Positions 52,222 through 62,158 of a DNA stretch of 64,000 nt are shown here, one piece after another. The stretch is from Plasmodium malariae (lineage: Eukaryota > Apicomplexa > Aconoidasida > Haemosporida > Plasmodiidae), in contig NC_041787.1 in the NCBI RefSeq assembly GCF_900090045.1, positions 826,001 through 890,000 of the forward strand, given 5' to 3'. The notes beneath the pieces were generated by a model, which did not search any database, had not been told where the DNA came from, and was given only the letters and a program-made list of their open reading frames with translations. Every line of letters starts with the position of its first letter. Position 1 is the first letter of the stretch. Both the position numbers and the translations under genes were made by a program.

Positions 52222-54078
52222 ATGAATGATATAACAATACATAACTTAAATTATAACTACTACAATCGAATAAAAAACACAAGCACGAAAGCACTTGATA
52301 ATGTAAACTTGTCATTTGGAAGAGGAATGAGAATCGTTGTTTGCGGAAAAAACGGAGCTGGAAAAAGTACCTTACTGAGTATTTTAGCCGGAAAAAAAGT
52401 TATAATTTATTACATAAAAATGAGAAATATTATTTGATCGTCCATATTTTTTATTATCACTAAAATGTTGTAAAACCGCTGTGAAGTATTTGTTGCATAT
52501 CGATGTGCATCAATATATGTATGTACGTCTATGTGTATGTATATATATATGTACGTGTATGAATATGTATATATATATATGTGTGTGTATATGTACGTGT
52601 ATGAATATGTATATATATATGTGTGTGTATATGTATGTATATGTATATATATATATACGAACATGCGCATGTATATGAATATGTATGTGTATGCATATAT
52701 ATATGTACGAGCGTGCGCATGTATATGAATATGTATGTATATGTATATATATTAATATATGCCCATGTGAACATTACAAAAGCTGAGTTGTTTCCCCCCA
52801 TTCAGCTGATAAAAGAAGAGCAAGTTTTAGTTTTCAACAGACCGGTTTTTCACGACACTGCGTTAACAAACAGAATAGGATTCGTGGGAGAATGGTGGAG
52901 TGATGGTATATAACAAATAACCGTAATTTATTTTTGAAAAAAGAAAAAAGATTAGAGCATCCTAGGAATTATTACCGTGTTTGGACATCTACATATACAG
53001 CAACAACCGCACCTATGACTACTTGCTTAAGTGAGCCCATATTTTCATCCCTCTAACTTTTCATCTTTATTTGCACATCTTTTTATATACACCCGGAACC
53101 CTTTTTCAGAGTATGCTATGAACATCACAATAAAAGATTTCTTTTCGCAATATAGTAGCTCTAAAAGATATAAAATTTTACTGAAATTATTCGACATTGA
53201 TGAAAATAAATTAATATCTAGTATCTCCAAAGGAGAGAAGAAAAAAGTTCAAATTTTGGTCAATCTGATTAAGAGAAAAGACATTTACATCTTTGATGAA
53301 GCAACTGAATCATTAGATTTGATATCCCGGAAACTATTACTAGAGTAATGGATAATTTATGCTTACATATGTACATGTATGTATGCATTTGTATATATGT
53401 GCAAACTAGTGTACATATATCAGCAGGTAGAAAAAACGTGTATAGATAATCATATGCATTTATGGACACTAATACATGTATCTATAATTTTTATATATTT
53501 AGGTTTTTGAAGAAGGAATGTATCAAACACAATTGCATTATAATTTATTCTACACATATCTTTGATTATATGGAAAAATGGTGTAGCCATGTTTTATACT
53601 TGTCCAACGGATCAGTTACTTTTTTTTCAGATATACACACTATTAAGAAGTAATAAATGAGGGGAGAGAAAAAAAAACAGAAAAGGAGAAAAGGAGAAAA
53701 CAAAATATGCTATTTATTCACAAGTTTATATTTATTTCTCATTGTTATTATTTTTACTGTTTTATTGTATCCTTTTGTAGTGTTAAAAATTATACCTCAT
53801 TGGCCGAATATATTTTTGATAATATGATGAAGGAAATAAAAGAAAGGGATAATATTGATAACGTGGACGGTATTCCCCTTTAAACTGCTGTTAAACGATA
53901 TTTAAAATTTTTTTAATTTTTTTATTTATTTATTTTATATATTTATTTATTTTATATATTTATTTTATTTATTTATTTATTAATTTTTTTTTTTAATTTT
54001 TTTTTTTTTAAATATATAATTTGCGCAATTTAATTATTGATCTTTTTTACAGATCTTCTGCAAATCGATTCTGAATAA
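52222..54078 (+). CDS. CAF16: CAF16-family ABC ATPase (soluble, no membrane domain), six exons
   Basis: CAF16 proteins are stand-alone ABC ATPases, linked in yeast to the CCR4-NOT complex. I rebuilt six exons: 52222-52398, 52806-52905, 53110-53344, 53503-53649, 53781-53869 and 54053-54078. They total 774 bases, 257 residues plus TAA, all phases consistent. Visible motifs are Walker [10 protein letters not shown] (about residues 41-49), a degenerate signature [15 protein letters not shown] in exon 3 in place of LSGGQ, Walker [15 protein letters not shown], and the switch histidine in [12 protein letters not shown] in exon 4. The signature and the THIFD...W motif match CAF16 rather than transporter ABCs, as do the short length and the missing membrane segments. 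The exon 1 donor (GTTATA) is the weakest site. Exon 5-6 could instead read through G-GTATTCCCCTTTAA, ending IPL three residues past the junction. No fragment looks like a complete gene on its own. Confidence 0.85.
52505..52760. repeat. (TATATG/TGTACG)n microsatellite inside CAF16 intron 1
   Basis: About 250 bp of alternating TATATATG, TATGTACGTG and TATGAATATG units fill most of the 407-base first intron. A longer unit (TGTATATGAATATG with GTGCGCA) is itself repeated. It creates artefact frames on both strands. Confidence 0.9.
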
Positions 54079-54706
54079 GTGTCATAATTTTTTTTATATG
54101 AAGAAAAAATTATTTTTAAAACTGTAGGATCGAAAGAGGAGGGAGAATACAATTCTGAAATGATTAATATAGCATATCAAGGATAAAAATAAAGGTTGAA
54201 ATGTTTGAATACCAATGCGTAGGAGGAACAAAATACATAAATATAAGTGTAGTAACAGGGAATATATAACTCCCCTAATTTTGCTTAAACATATCTTTAG
54301 GTGACTTGTAAAATTGAAGTATTTAATAAATATTTTACGGCACTATTTGTAGTTGGACTACTCATAAATCGCCGCAGGTGCTTATATATGTGTATGTACG
54401 TATATCAAATGCTAGAGATGTAGCTCTACAAGTATCATCATTTCTGCATCATTTTTAATCAAGTTCTAGCTTCTCATATTTGTGTATACGTAAAGTAACG
54501 TTATTTTTTTTATCTCTCTTTACAACCTGGAAAAAAAATAACCTCGTTTACTTTGGTTTTCATAGAAAAAAAGTAAACCGAATTTTGAATTTGTTCAATT
54601 AAGTATTAAATGACAGCTTTAAATAGATTAATAGTAGGAGGAATGCTCGTTAGGACTTAATACGAAGAGCTACTATATATAAGCGTAGAATCAATGTATA
54701 GCCGCG

Positions 54707-54741
<35 letters not shown>

Positions 54742-54889
54742 TTATATGGGATGAGTATATATGAATATACTAAGAAAATGCATAACACTCCATTATGATC
54801 ACAACAAAAAAAAAAAAAAAAAACTGAAAAAAATATAAAAGCTGTAAAAAAAAAAAAAAAAAAAAGCTCGAAAAAATAAAATAACTAAA
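54079..54889. other. Convergent intergenic region between CAF16 and the kinase
   Basis: Has an (AT)n run at 54711-54735, then two long A tracts (about 54804-54823 and 54846-54865) just beyond the kinase stop. No coding frame is seen. Confidence 0.8.
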
Positions 54890-57800
54890 CTAAAAAAAGT
54901 TGTTCATAATCTCCTTGAACAAACTTATATCCATGTCTGAAAATGATACCGTCGTGTCTGTTTTGAAAAAGAAAAATAGTTCTTCTATATTTATTTCAAA
55001 TATAACGAAAAAAAAAAAGCACAAAAAAACATTTGAGAAATTATACGACAATATATGTGTATTATAAAAAGAATTATACTCACAATTTTGATCACTATTT
55101 AAAATAAAAAAATATTTTTTGTTTTCATCAATTGAGTTAGTATGAAGTTTTAGATGAGTATTGATAAAAAAGAATAAAAAGAAATAAGAGAGATTCTTTA
55201 AATCGTTTTTATTATAAATTTTTATTTTGCTATATTTACAAAATTTCTTAAAAATCGGTTTGTACTTTTTCGATGAGAGGAAATTAAGATATTTATAAAA
55301 TACCTTTTTCGTATTTTTGCTTTTTTTGTAAAATAACTTCTTTTTGAAATATAACACCTGCACGTTGGTTACATCACTATTCCTTCTGCTATCTGAAGGA
55401 ATAGACTCTTCACAAAAAATAGACGAAAAAGAGTAAATCATACGTTTATTTAAATTGTTCAAGCGTAGAAATCCTTTCACCCCTTCATTCATTTTAAAAA
55501 TAAAATAAAAATTATATATCTTAACAATATTATGTGTGATCAAAAAATGTAGTATTTTTTTTACCTTTTCTATCGAAAAAGGGATTCTTGAACAATCATG
55601 CGCTTTACACATATTTGACGAATATTGACCAAAATATACCTTGTTATTAAACGTATAAAAAACAAAATTACATTTATCAGTGAAAAGACTTCTTTTCCTT
55701 TGCAGTCGTGTTAATATGAGAAAGGTAAGGAACTTTTTTTTTGAGTATAAATAATAATCACCGTTTCTTTTCCCCTTTTCCTCATAATATAGCAATCTGT
55801 CGATCTTTTTATAATATTTAACAGTTTTACTATCAAAGAAATATGTATCATATCCTATGTGTATCATATTATGAAAGAGGTTTCCCCTATCATCTTTATT
55901 ACTATCGGAATACATTCTATAATCATGTGCTATGTTTCTTTGTATTATTCTTAACAGCTCCCTTTCTTTCTTTAATTTTTTTACATATGTGTTATAGATC
56001 ACTTTTATATGTATATATATATCATTAAGACTTTTTCTCTTTTTTAAATCAAATTGGAAAAAATAATTAAAAAAATGGTAAATTTCTTCAAAATTATTCT
56101 TTATTTTTTTATAAATAATTTCATCTAGTAGATCTTTTTTTTCGTATATTTTTATGTACAAAAAATTATGTACATTCATCAAACTTTCGTTAGTAAACAT
56201 CTCAAATAATACACAACCCAATAACCAAATATCACTTTTCTGTATATACATTTTTCTTTTTTCAAATTTGTGTTTTTTCTGCAGTTTTTTTTTTATAATT
56301 GCTACTATTTTTTCTAAGCATTTACAGGGTTTAAAGGATAAAGATTCATAACTTCCGAACGAGTTAGTTCGTTTTCTTATTCTGTTACAATTATTTTTTC
56401 TCGTAAAAGGTGCCAATAGCTTGTCTCTTCTTTTAATAATATTTTTAAATTTTGCGCATTCATTGCCTCTATTATTTGTTTCCTTCCCTACATGTGCGCC
56501 TTTTGTTACGACATGACACACCTTTTTTCTCCAATTATTATTCATCATTAGCTCGGGGGATGATAAAATTTCATTACCTCTATTTATTCTAAAAAAAAGA
56601 AAATCATTATTATTAAAAAAAAATTTACTCTCGCCAAAATCGTTTATAACAATTGATGGTATATATATAAGTCCATGCCCTATACTGACTTTTCTACTTT
56701 CCACACATATCGCTGGGACCTGAGGAACGTTTAAATACCTTATCATGATGTTGTCATCTTTCCTTTGTAAACCTGATACGTTCACAGTAGTGGAAATAAC
56801 AGCAGAAGTAGCCGTGTAACTATATGTAGCAACTGCATTTGGACTTGTATTGCACTCTTTGGGAAAAGAAACTTCCCCTTTTTCGCTAAACATTACTTTC
56901 TTGTGTGATGTGTTGCAACAAATTAGTAGAGGAATGAGCTCACTATAATTCATCAAAATATTACTTGTGTTAATATCAAAATGGACTATCCCTCTTTTAT
57001 GTATGCTCATAATCTGTTCAACAATTTGATTGAAAATTTTTAAAACAAGAAGTGCGTATTGCAAATCAATTATTCTCATATGGGTAATTTTTTTCATTAC
57101 ATGGTAGTAAAAAGTTATACTCTTATTTTTATATAATTGTTTTTTCTTTTCACAAAAAGCATGATTTTTTTTTTTTTTTTTTTTTTTTATGGTTAATTTT
57201 TGAAGTATTTTCCTTCTTCTTAAATGTAAATTGGATGTTTTATTTTCCTTTTTGCTAGGAGGTGAAGGAAATTCTTCGTTTTTAATTATTTCTCTTTGCT
57301 CTAAATAATTAGAATGTAAGTTGTTAATATACTGTTTTAAATTGCAATCATAATATTTCATCAGAATATAATACGTAAAATAATTCCTGTTGTCATCATT
57401 TTTTACCACGCCATATTCGTACACTTGACATATTCTGCTATTTACATATTGAAATTTGAGGAGACATTTTATTTCATTAAAAATGTTTTTAAAAATATAA
57501 TTTTCATTAACATCCTTTTTTATACTTATTAATTTCATAATAAACGGTTGGTCACTAAAAACGGAATAAGAGCACATATATATCTTGCCATTACCGTCTT
57601 CATTAATTTTCTTTAGAAACTTAAGATGTGTTAAGTTTTTTATTATGGATATGTTGTACAATATTTGAAGCTGCTCGTTATTTTGTGTAAGTCTGACTGC
57701 TCTGTGCACCATTTCGTTAACCCTTTTACGGTTACCATTACCGCTTTTTTTTCCATTGCAGTTACTCTTCCAGCTACCCTTGCAACTACTCTTTCCGCTA

Positions 57801-60800
57801 TTCAGGTATGACTGCAGAATGTTCATAATAGGCAGATGTTCCGAATTAACTAACCTATGGAAAGAGAATAATTTATTTAATATTTTCAAAAAGTTTTTTA
57901 GATGTAGTATTTTTATTTTGTTATTTTTTGTAAATATTTTTCTCTCAATATACTTATTAACTTTTTTGTAATCATCATAAAAATTCTCATTAAAGTAAAA
58001 ATTGTTTAGGTCCTTTTTGTTATATGATATTATTAATGAGAAAATCAAAAGGATTGTCCATTTCATAATGGACGGACTTTCATTATATTTATTAACAAAT
58101 TTACTCTCATGCTTATTTTTAACATGTGACACTATCATTGAATCAGGATAATTGTTTTTTCCTCCCAAGCTATTACTACAATACGCACTATTTTTATTAC
58201 ACTTGGATATGCGTATATATCCTTCGCTCATTGTATACTTCTTATGACTCCTTAAATTTTTATTTTTCCAGTAATAACATTTTGACGAAGATGATTTGCT
58301 TCTTTCTTCTCTAAGGGAGTGTGATCTACAACTACCTATCGATTGATGGTCTAAACGATTTGAAGAAGACGAATGAAAAGATGGTTCAACAAAACGACTC
58401 GTGGAAAAAACCTTTGTGTTATTTTCTACTGAGAATTTTGATGAATTGAAAATACGATTTAATGATATCTGGGGAATGAAAACATTTTTTGTATTACTTT
58501 TTCTACATTCTTCCTTGCTACTACTATTTAATGAGTAATGGAAATTGTCTAAGAATTGTTTTTTCCTTTTTCCTTTATTTTTTCCCTTCTTTGCTCCTTT
58601 TCCATAAGGAAGTTGTTTACCATTCAAGGGAAATATATTACTTAGGTTTCCAATACTAGTGTGATGAAACTTCCTTCCTCCTAATGTAGAATTATCTGTA
58701 TAATTCAGCAAGTGCTCCAAAATTTTTATTTTATAAAAGTAAAACTGCAAAGCAAAATTTTTTTGCTCAGATATTAGGAAAAATATTTTCAAAAATATCT
58801 TCATAAATTTTGTAGCTCTTTTTGATTTTTTCAAATATGACAACATGACGTAAAGTAGGAAGATCCTGTTCGTTATTTGTACATAAAACTCATGTCTGTG
58901 CTGCGGTAAATTTTTTTTTCCAAAAATTTTACCCCAACTACTGCTACTGCTACAATCATTACCACTGTCTCTTTTCAAGGTTTCCCCGTTCGACGTATAG
59001 AAGTAATTTACGAAGGTATGCTTCTTCTTCTTGGTAACATTAGTTTCCCTTATCATATGTACAATTTCGATATATATTTTATAGTATTTATAAAATAAAA
59101 TCCTTTTTTCCCCCTTACTGTTATAAATAATAGTATAAATAATATTTTCTGCTGTTTTTATAAAATTGGTATGGTCTCCTTCCATACTGTATTTATCATT
59201 ATTTAACATTAAAAATTTCTCAAAACAGTATAGGAATTTTTTTTTAAAAAACATATATATAATTTGATACTCAATTTGCGTAAATAAGTTTTCCATTTTT
59301 TGTTCATACATTCTATATTTTGTATGTTTATTATTTTTAAAAGTTAACTCAATTTTTTCATTTTGTGAATATCTTATATTAATACCCCTTAATAGGGTTA
59401 ATAAAAAATCAATTAAAATACGCCCTATATAGTTTATCCATCTACTGTTGTGGAAAAATAAACTTAGACGAATCCAATCCTTATTCAAGGTTTTTACAAC
59501 TGTATCAATAAGAGATATGAATGTACAACTCCTGTATAACCTACTTCTAATTTTTCTCCTACTCGTCATGCCTTTTAATAAAAAGAAAATATTTCCTCTG
59601 CTGTTGATAAGAATATTATTTTCTGTTTTTTTCCTTTTCCTAATTCTTAGAATTCCATATGTGTTACTCACTATAATTTTAAATAATATGTATCTTTTCT
59701 TAGCATCTTCCTTATATTTTGTTAATCCACTTAACAGTAACTGTACGTACGTTATAAATACTTGAATAAATAAATATATAAATGAAAAACACATTTGGTG
59801 GAATAATTTATCATCTATTCCTGATACGTGTACACATGTTGATGCCTTTCTATCATTATTATTCCTCTGAATGAAGGTAAAATTATCATCTCTTTTTTGC
59901 ACAAAAACGTTTTCCCTGTATAACAAACCACTGCTAATGTCCCGACAAGAATAAAGCTTATGATGACTGAAGAAGCCTAAAACGTTCACAAAGAACTGTT
60001 TATAGGTAGTTATAAAATTTTTTAAAATTAGTAAGTATTTTATAATTTTCTCGAAATTTTCAATTTCTATCATTAATACAGTAATATACTTAATATTTGA
60101 GCAAAAAGTTATAATAAGATTTTTCTTCCTTATAAGACGAAGTATTACATCGATTAAGCAGTGGTACCTCTTTTCATATTTTGTCATCTTCCTATTTACA
60201 GTTCTTAGTACCCTTTTCTTACTTAACATAAAGTTACATGGTTTGGAAAGACCCTTTTTCTTACTTGTTATTACCGTATTAAAAATAAATTTGTTTCTAA
60301 GTAATGATAAATATTTTTCATCTATATTAAATATGAAATAGATATACGTATGATGTCTAAAAATAAAATTAATAAAAATATTTTTTAACTTTTTATCATA
60401 ACTATCGTAAATAGCGTAACTACTATGTTTAGTACGAAGTTCATTTTTTCTAAAAATATGGAAAATTTTCCTCTTTACATAATTGCACTTTTTTAGAACA
60501 GAATAATTTATTTTATATAAACTTAATATACTTTTTTCAAAATTAGAAGGGGAAAATAACACCTTATAATTTGTTCTATTTAAAAAATATCGACTTTTCT
60601 TGCCCACTTTGTATATTAAATTGTTAGTTCGTTTGTGAGGGTATAATTTAGAGTACTTTTTAGAAGGAACACAAGACAGAATTTTTCGTAATTTCTTTTT
60701 TTTTCTACTCAAAATAGTTCTTAGTGAAATGCTACAAAATTTATTTAACGAGTATCCGCTTATATCATGATTATCCTCATAACATTTATCATTGTCACTA

Positions 60801-60886
60801 TTTAATGGAGTACATCTTATCTCTTTTTTTGTACCCCCTCCTATTGTTCCTTCCCCCGCTTCTTTTTCCGCACTGTAATTTTTCAT
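54890..60886 (-). CDS. Large orphan serine/threonine-type protein kinase (main exon)
   Basis: The frame runs 1998 codons from the ATG at 60886; it is open 14 codons further to a TTG, with no ATG there. Residues 1-1080 are a Lys/Arg/Ser/Asn-rich extension with no domain I recognise. The kinase domain spans about 1085-1640. It shows the ATP-binding lysine at 1118 (PFIMKLISI), a catalytic loop HFDINTSNIL with Asp 1304, DFG at 1416-1418 (INDFGESKFF), SSPELM as the APE equivalent, and SDIWLLGCVLFEMFTNESLM. All catalytic residues are present, so it is probably active; HRD is changed to HFD. Inserts lie between sub-lobes (Lys-rich near 1210) and about 110 residues lie between the catalytic Asp and DFG, where about 18 is usual. 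A 360-residue tail follows. From memory it corresponds to an orphan kinase of P. falciparum chromosome 14. Further 5' exons probably exist (see candidates upstream). Confidence 0.8.
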   Translation of the reverse strand: MKNYSAEKEAGEGTIGGGTKKEIRCTPLNSDNDKCYEDNHDISGYSLNKFCSISLRTILSRKKKKLRKILSCVPSKKYSKLYPHKRTNNLIYKVGKKSRYFLNRTNYKVLFSPSNFEKSILSLYKINYSVLKKCNYVKRKIFHIFRKNELRTKHSSYAIYDSYDKKLKNIFINFIFRHHTYIYFIFNIDEKYLSLLRNKFIFNTVITSKKKGLSKPCNFMLSKKRVLRTVNRKMTKYEKRYHCLIDVILRLIRKKNLIITFCSNIKYITVLMIEIENFEKIIKYLLILKNFITTYKQFFVNVLGFFSHHKLYSCRDISSGLLYRENVFVQKRDDNFTFIQRNNNDRKASTCVHVSGIDDKLFHQMCFSFIYLFIQVFITYVQLLLSGLTKYKEDAKKRYILFKIIVSNTYGILRIRKRKKTENNILINSRGNIFFLLKGMTSRRKIRSRLYRSCTFISLIDTVVKTLNKDWIRLSLFFHNSRWINYIGRILIDFLLTLLRGINIRYSQNEKIELTFKNNKHTKYRMYEQKMENLFTQIEYQIIYMFFKKKFLYCFEKFLMLNNDKYSMEGDHTNFIKTAENIIYTIIYNSKGEKRILFYKYYKIYIEIVHMIRETNVTKKKKHTFVNYFYTSNGETLKRDSGNDCSSSSSWGKIFGKKNLPQHRHEFYVQITNRIFLLYVMLSYLKKSKRATKFMKIFLKIFFLISEQKNFALQFYFYKIKILEHLLNYTDNSTLGGRKFHHTSIGNLSNIFPLNGKQLPYGKGAKKGKNKGKRKKQFLDNFHYSLNSSSKEECRKSNTKNVFIPQISLNRIFNSSKFSVENNTKVFSTSRFVEPSFHSSSSNRLDHQSIGSCRSHSLREERSKSSSSKCYYWKNKNLRSHKKYTMSEGYIRISKCNKNSAYCSNSLGGKNNYPDSMIVSHVKNKHESKFVNKYNESPSIMKWTILLIFSLIISYNKKDLNNFYFNENFYDDYKKVNKYIERKIFTKNNKIKILHLKNFLKILNKLFSFHRLVNSEHLPIMNILQSYLNSGKSSCKGSWKSNCNGKKSGNGNRKRVNEMVHRAVRLTQNNEQLQILYNISIIKNLTHLKFLKKINEDGNGKIYMCSYSVFSDQPFIMKLISIKKDVNENYIFKNIFNEIKCLLKFQYVNSRICQVYEYGVVKNDDNRNYFTYYILMKYYDCNLKQYINNLHSNYLEQREIIKNEEFPSPPSKKENKTSNLHLRRRKILQKLTIKKKKKKKNHAFCEKKKQLYKNKSITFYYHVMKKITHMRIIDLQYALLVLKIFNQIVEQIMSIHKRGIVHFDINTSNILMNYSELIPLLICCNTSHKKVMFSEKGEVSFPKECNTSPNAVATYSYTATSAVISTTVNVSGLQRKDDNIMIRYLNVPQVPAICVESRKVSIGHGLIYIPSIVINDFGESKFFFNNNDFLFFRINRGNEILSSPELMMNNNWRKKVCHVVTKGAHVGKETNNRGNECAKFKNIIKRRDKLLAPFTRKNNCNRIRKRTNSFGSYESLSFKPCKCLEKIVAIIKKKLQKKHKFEKRKMYIQKSDIWLLGCVLFEMFTNESLMNVHNFLYIKIYEKKDLLDEIIYKKIKNNFEEIYHFFNYFFQFDLKKRKSLNDIYIHIKVIYNTYVKKLKKERELLRIIQRNIAHDYRMYSDSNKDDRGNLFHNMIHIGYDTYFFDSKTVKYYKKIDRLLYYEEKGKRNGDYYLYSKKKFLTFLILTRLQRKRSLFTDKCNFVFYTFNNKVYFGQYSSNMCKAHDCSRIPFSIEKVKKILHFLITHNIVKIYNFYFIFKMNEGVKGFLRLNNLNKRMIYSFSSIFCEESIPSDSRRNSDVTNVQVLYFKKKLFYKKSKNTKKVFYKYLNFLSSKKYKPIFKKFCKYSKIKIYNKNDLKNLSYFFLFFFINTHLKLHTNSIDENKKYFFILNSDQNCEYNSFYNTHILSYNFSNVFLCFFFFVIFEINIEELFFFFKTDTTVSFSDMDISLFKEIMNNFF

Positions 60887-60962
60887 CACACGAGAACTAG
60901 TATGTACAATATTGTCCCAATTTTTCAAAAAAATATACGAATAAATTATTTGAATTTATTTT

Positions 60963-61364
60963 TCAAAAACTCTTTTCCTTTTTGAATATAGAATCTTCAA
61001 ATATATTCAAAATACAACGATAATTTCTTTCTCTCTTGCATACATTCTTAGTGATAATTTCATTTTTGTATTCATTTATTAAGAAAAGGATGGGCTCATG
61101 AAATATTTTACATTTTACATGAAGCTCTTTTCTATAATTATTGCTATTTAGAAGAATATTTTTATTTATTATATAATAACCACTGATATTACTCAGTGGT
61201 GACATTGCAGTATTGTCTTTACTGAATAATTTGGCAAAGGAATTTAAAATTTTTGAAATTTCTTTCTCTCTTTTATGCTTTAAAATTTTTTTTTTTAAAT
61301 AATTCGAGGGGTTATATTTTAAAAGACTTAAAATAAGTGAAAAGTTGTAAACGAAACATTTATT
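60963..61364 (-). CDS. Candidate 5' exon of the kinase gene
   Basis: A 134-codon open stretch on the kinase strand extends well upstream of its only early ATG (61205), so it looks like part of an internal exon rather than a small gene. The residues are not low-complexity (for example ILNSFAKLFSKDNTAMSP, NEYKNEIITKNVCKRE). It stops at 60963, only 77 bases before the kinase ATG, too close for separate tandem Plasmodium genes. Acceptors after TTATTTTAAG or AAATTATTCAG are possible; I could not fix the donor that leads into the kinase frame. Confidence 0.45.
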   Translation of the reverse strand, partial: NKCFVYNFSLILSLLKYNPSNYLKKKILKHKREKEISKILNSFAKLFSKDNTAMSPLSNISGYYIINKNILLNSNNYRKELHVKCKIFHEPILFLINEYKNEIITKNVCKRERNYRCILNIFEDSIFKKEKSF

Positions 61365-61488
61365 TCAATTAATGGAGAATACATTTTTATTATATAGACT
61401 AAAAAGGTATGTAATACTTATGCCATCTTTTGAAAGTTGTCTAAAATTTTTTTTTTTTTTTTGTTTATATATACATTAAAACGTTTTA

Positions 61489-61638
61489 AAATATTGAAAA
61501 ATTATTTTTTTTCTTTGGAACATAGTAGTTATTCCTATTTTTATATGCCTCACAATTATTGTTATTATGGTTACAAAGGTTATGATCATTGTTCCTTCTG
61601 ATAAATGTGTAAAAACTGCATTGTGAGCACAATTTACG
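61489..61638 (-). CDS. Candidate 5' exon of the kinase gene with Cys/Asn-rich peptide
   Basis: Following acceptor TTTTATTTTTAAG, 50 codons read without stop in the phase set by the upstream exon: RKLCSQCSFYTFIRR... then an Asn/His/Cys-rich part and NNYYVPKKKNN. The intron from 61813 to 61639 would be 175 bases, a usual size here. The donor at its 3' side is unclear, so this is tentative. Confidence 0.35.
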
Positions 61639-61813
61639 CTTAAAAATAAAACACAACTGTCTATAAATAATACGATAAATGTTTATTAAAAAATTTTTTA
61701 TTAATATATATTTAACAAGCCCTTTTTGAAGGTATATAGTAACGATTAAACAGACTTTTTATATATACATATGTCCTCTTCTTATAATTTCGTGTGCACA
61801 AATTTTTACTTAC

Positions 61814-62158
61814 AAACAGATGAAGGTTATGCATATATTTAACGATATGCATATTTAAAAAGGGCGTAATAACTTTTCCAATATTATTTTTATTCTTATG
61901 AATAATCCTATATATAATACTAATTATAAGTACGTGCTTGTTAGCACTTTTAAGCTTTTTCGCCTTTTTTTGAATATTTTGTTTTAAAAAGAAATTTACC
62001 CTTTTGCCTAAGCAGTATAAATCATTACGTCTTATTCTTTTGTTAATATGTATGTATATAAATTTATGATTTATTAAATTATGTACTTTTTCAAACTTGT
62101 AGTTGTCCTTACCATTAATACAGAGGTCATATATAGCCTTAATAATATTTCTATTCAT
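61814..62158 (-). CDS. Candidate first exon upstream of the kinase
   Basis: An ATG at 62158, one codon after an in-frame TGA, opens a 115-codon frame ending exactly at a consensus donor (GTAAGT at 61813). The unspliced frame would run on to 61712 as a 148-residue protein. It encodes a Lys/His/Ile-rich peptide with alternating hydrophobic segments (KHVLIISIIYRIIHKN) and no known domain. It could be the first exon of the kinase gene or a separate small gene. Confidence 0.45.

Noticed and set aside
52410..52801. Frames on both strands in CAF16 intron 1
   Set aside because: They translate a dinucleotide-type microsatellite within an intron.
60887..60928. Kinase start at a TTG, 14 codons before the first ATG
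   Set aside because: No ATG lies in that extension. Either the ATG at 60886 or a spliced upstream exon is more likely.
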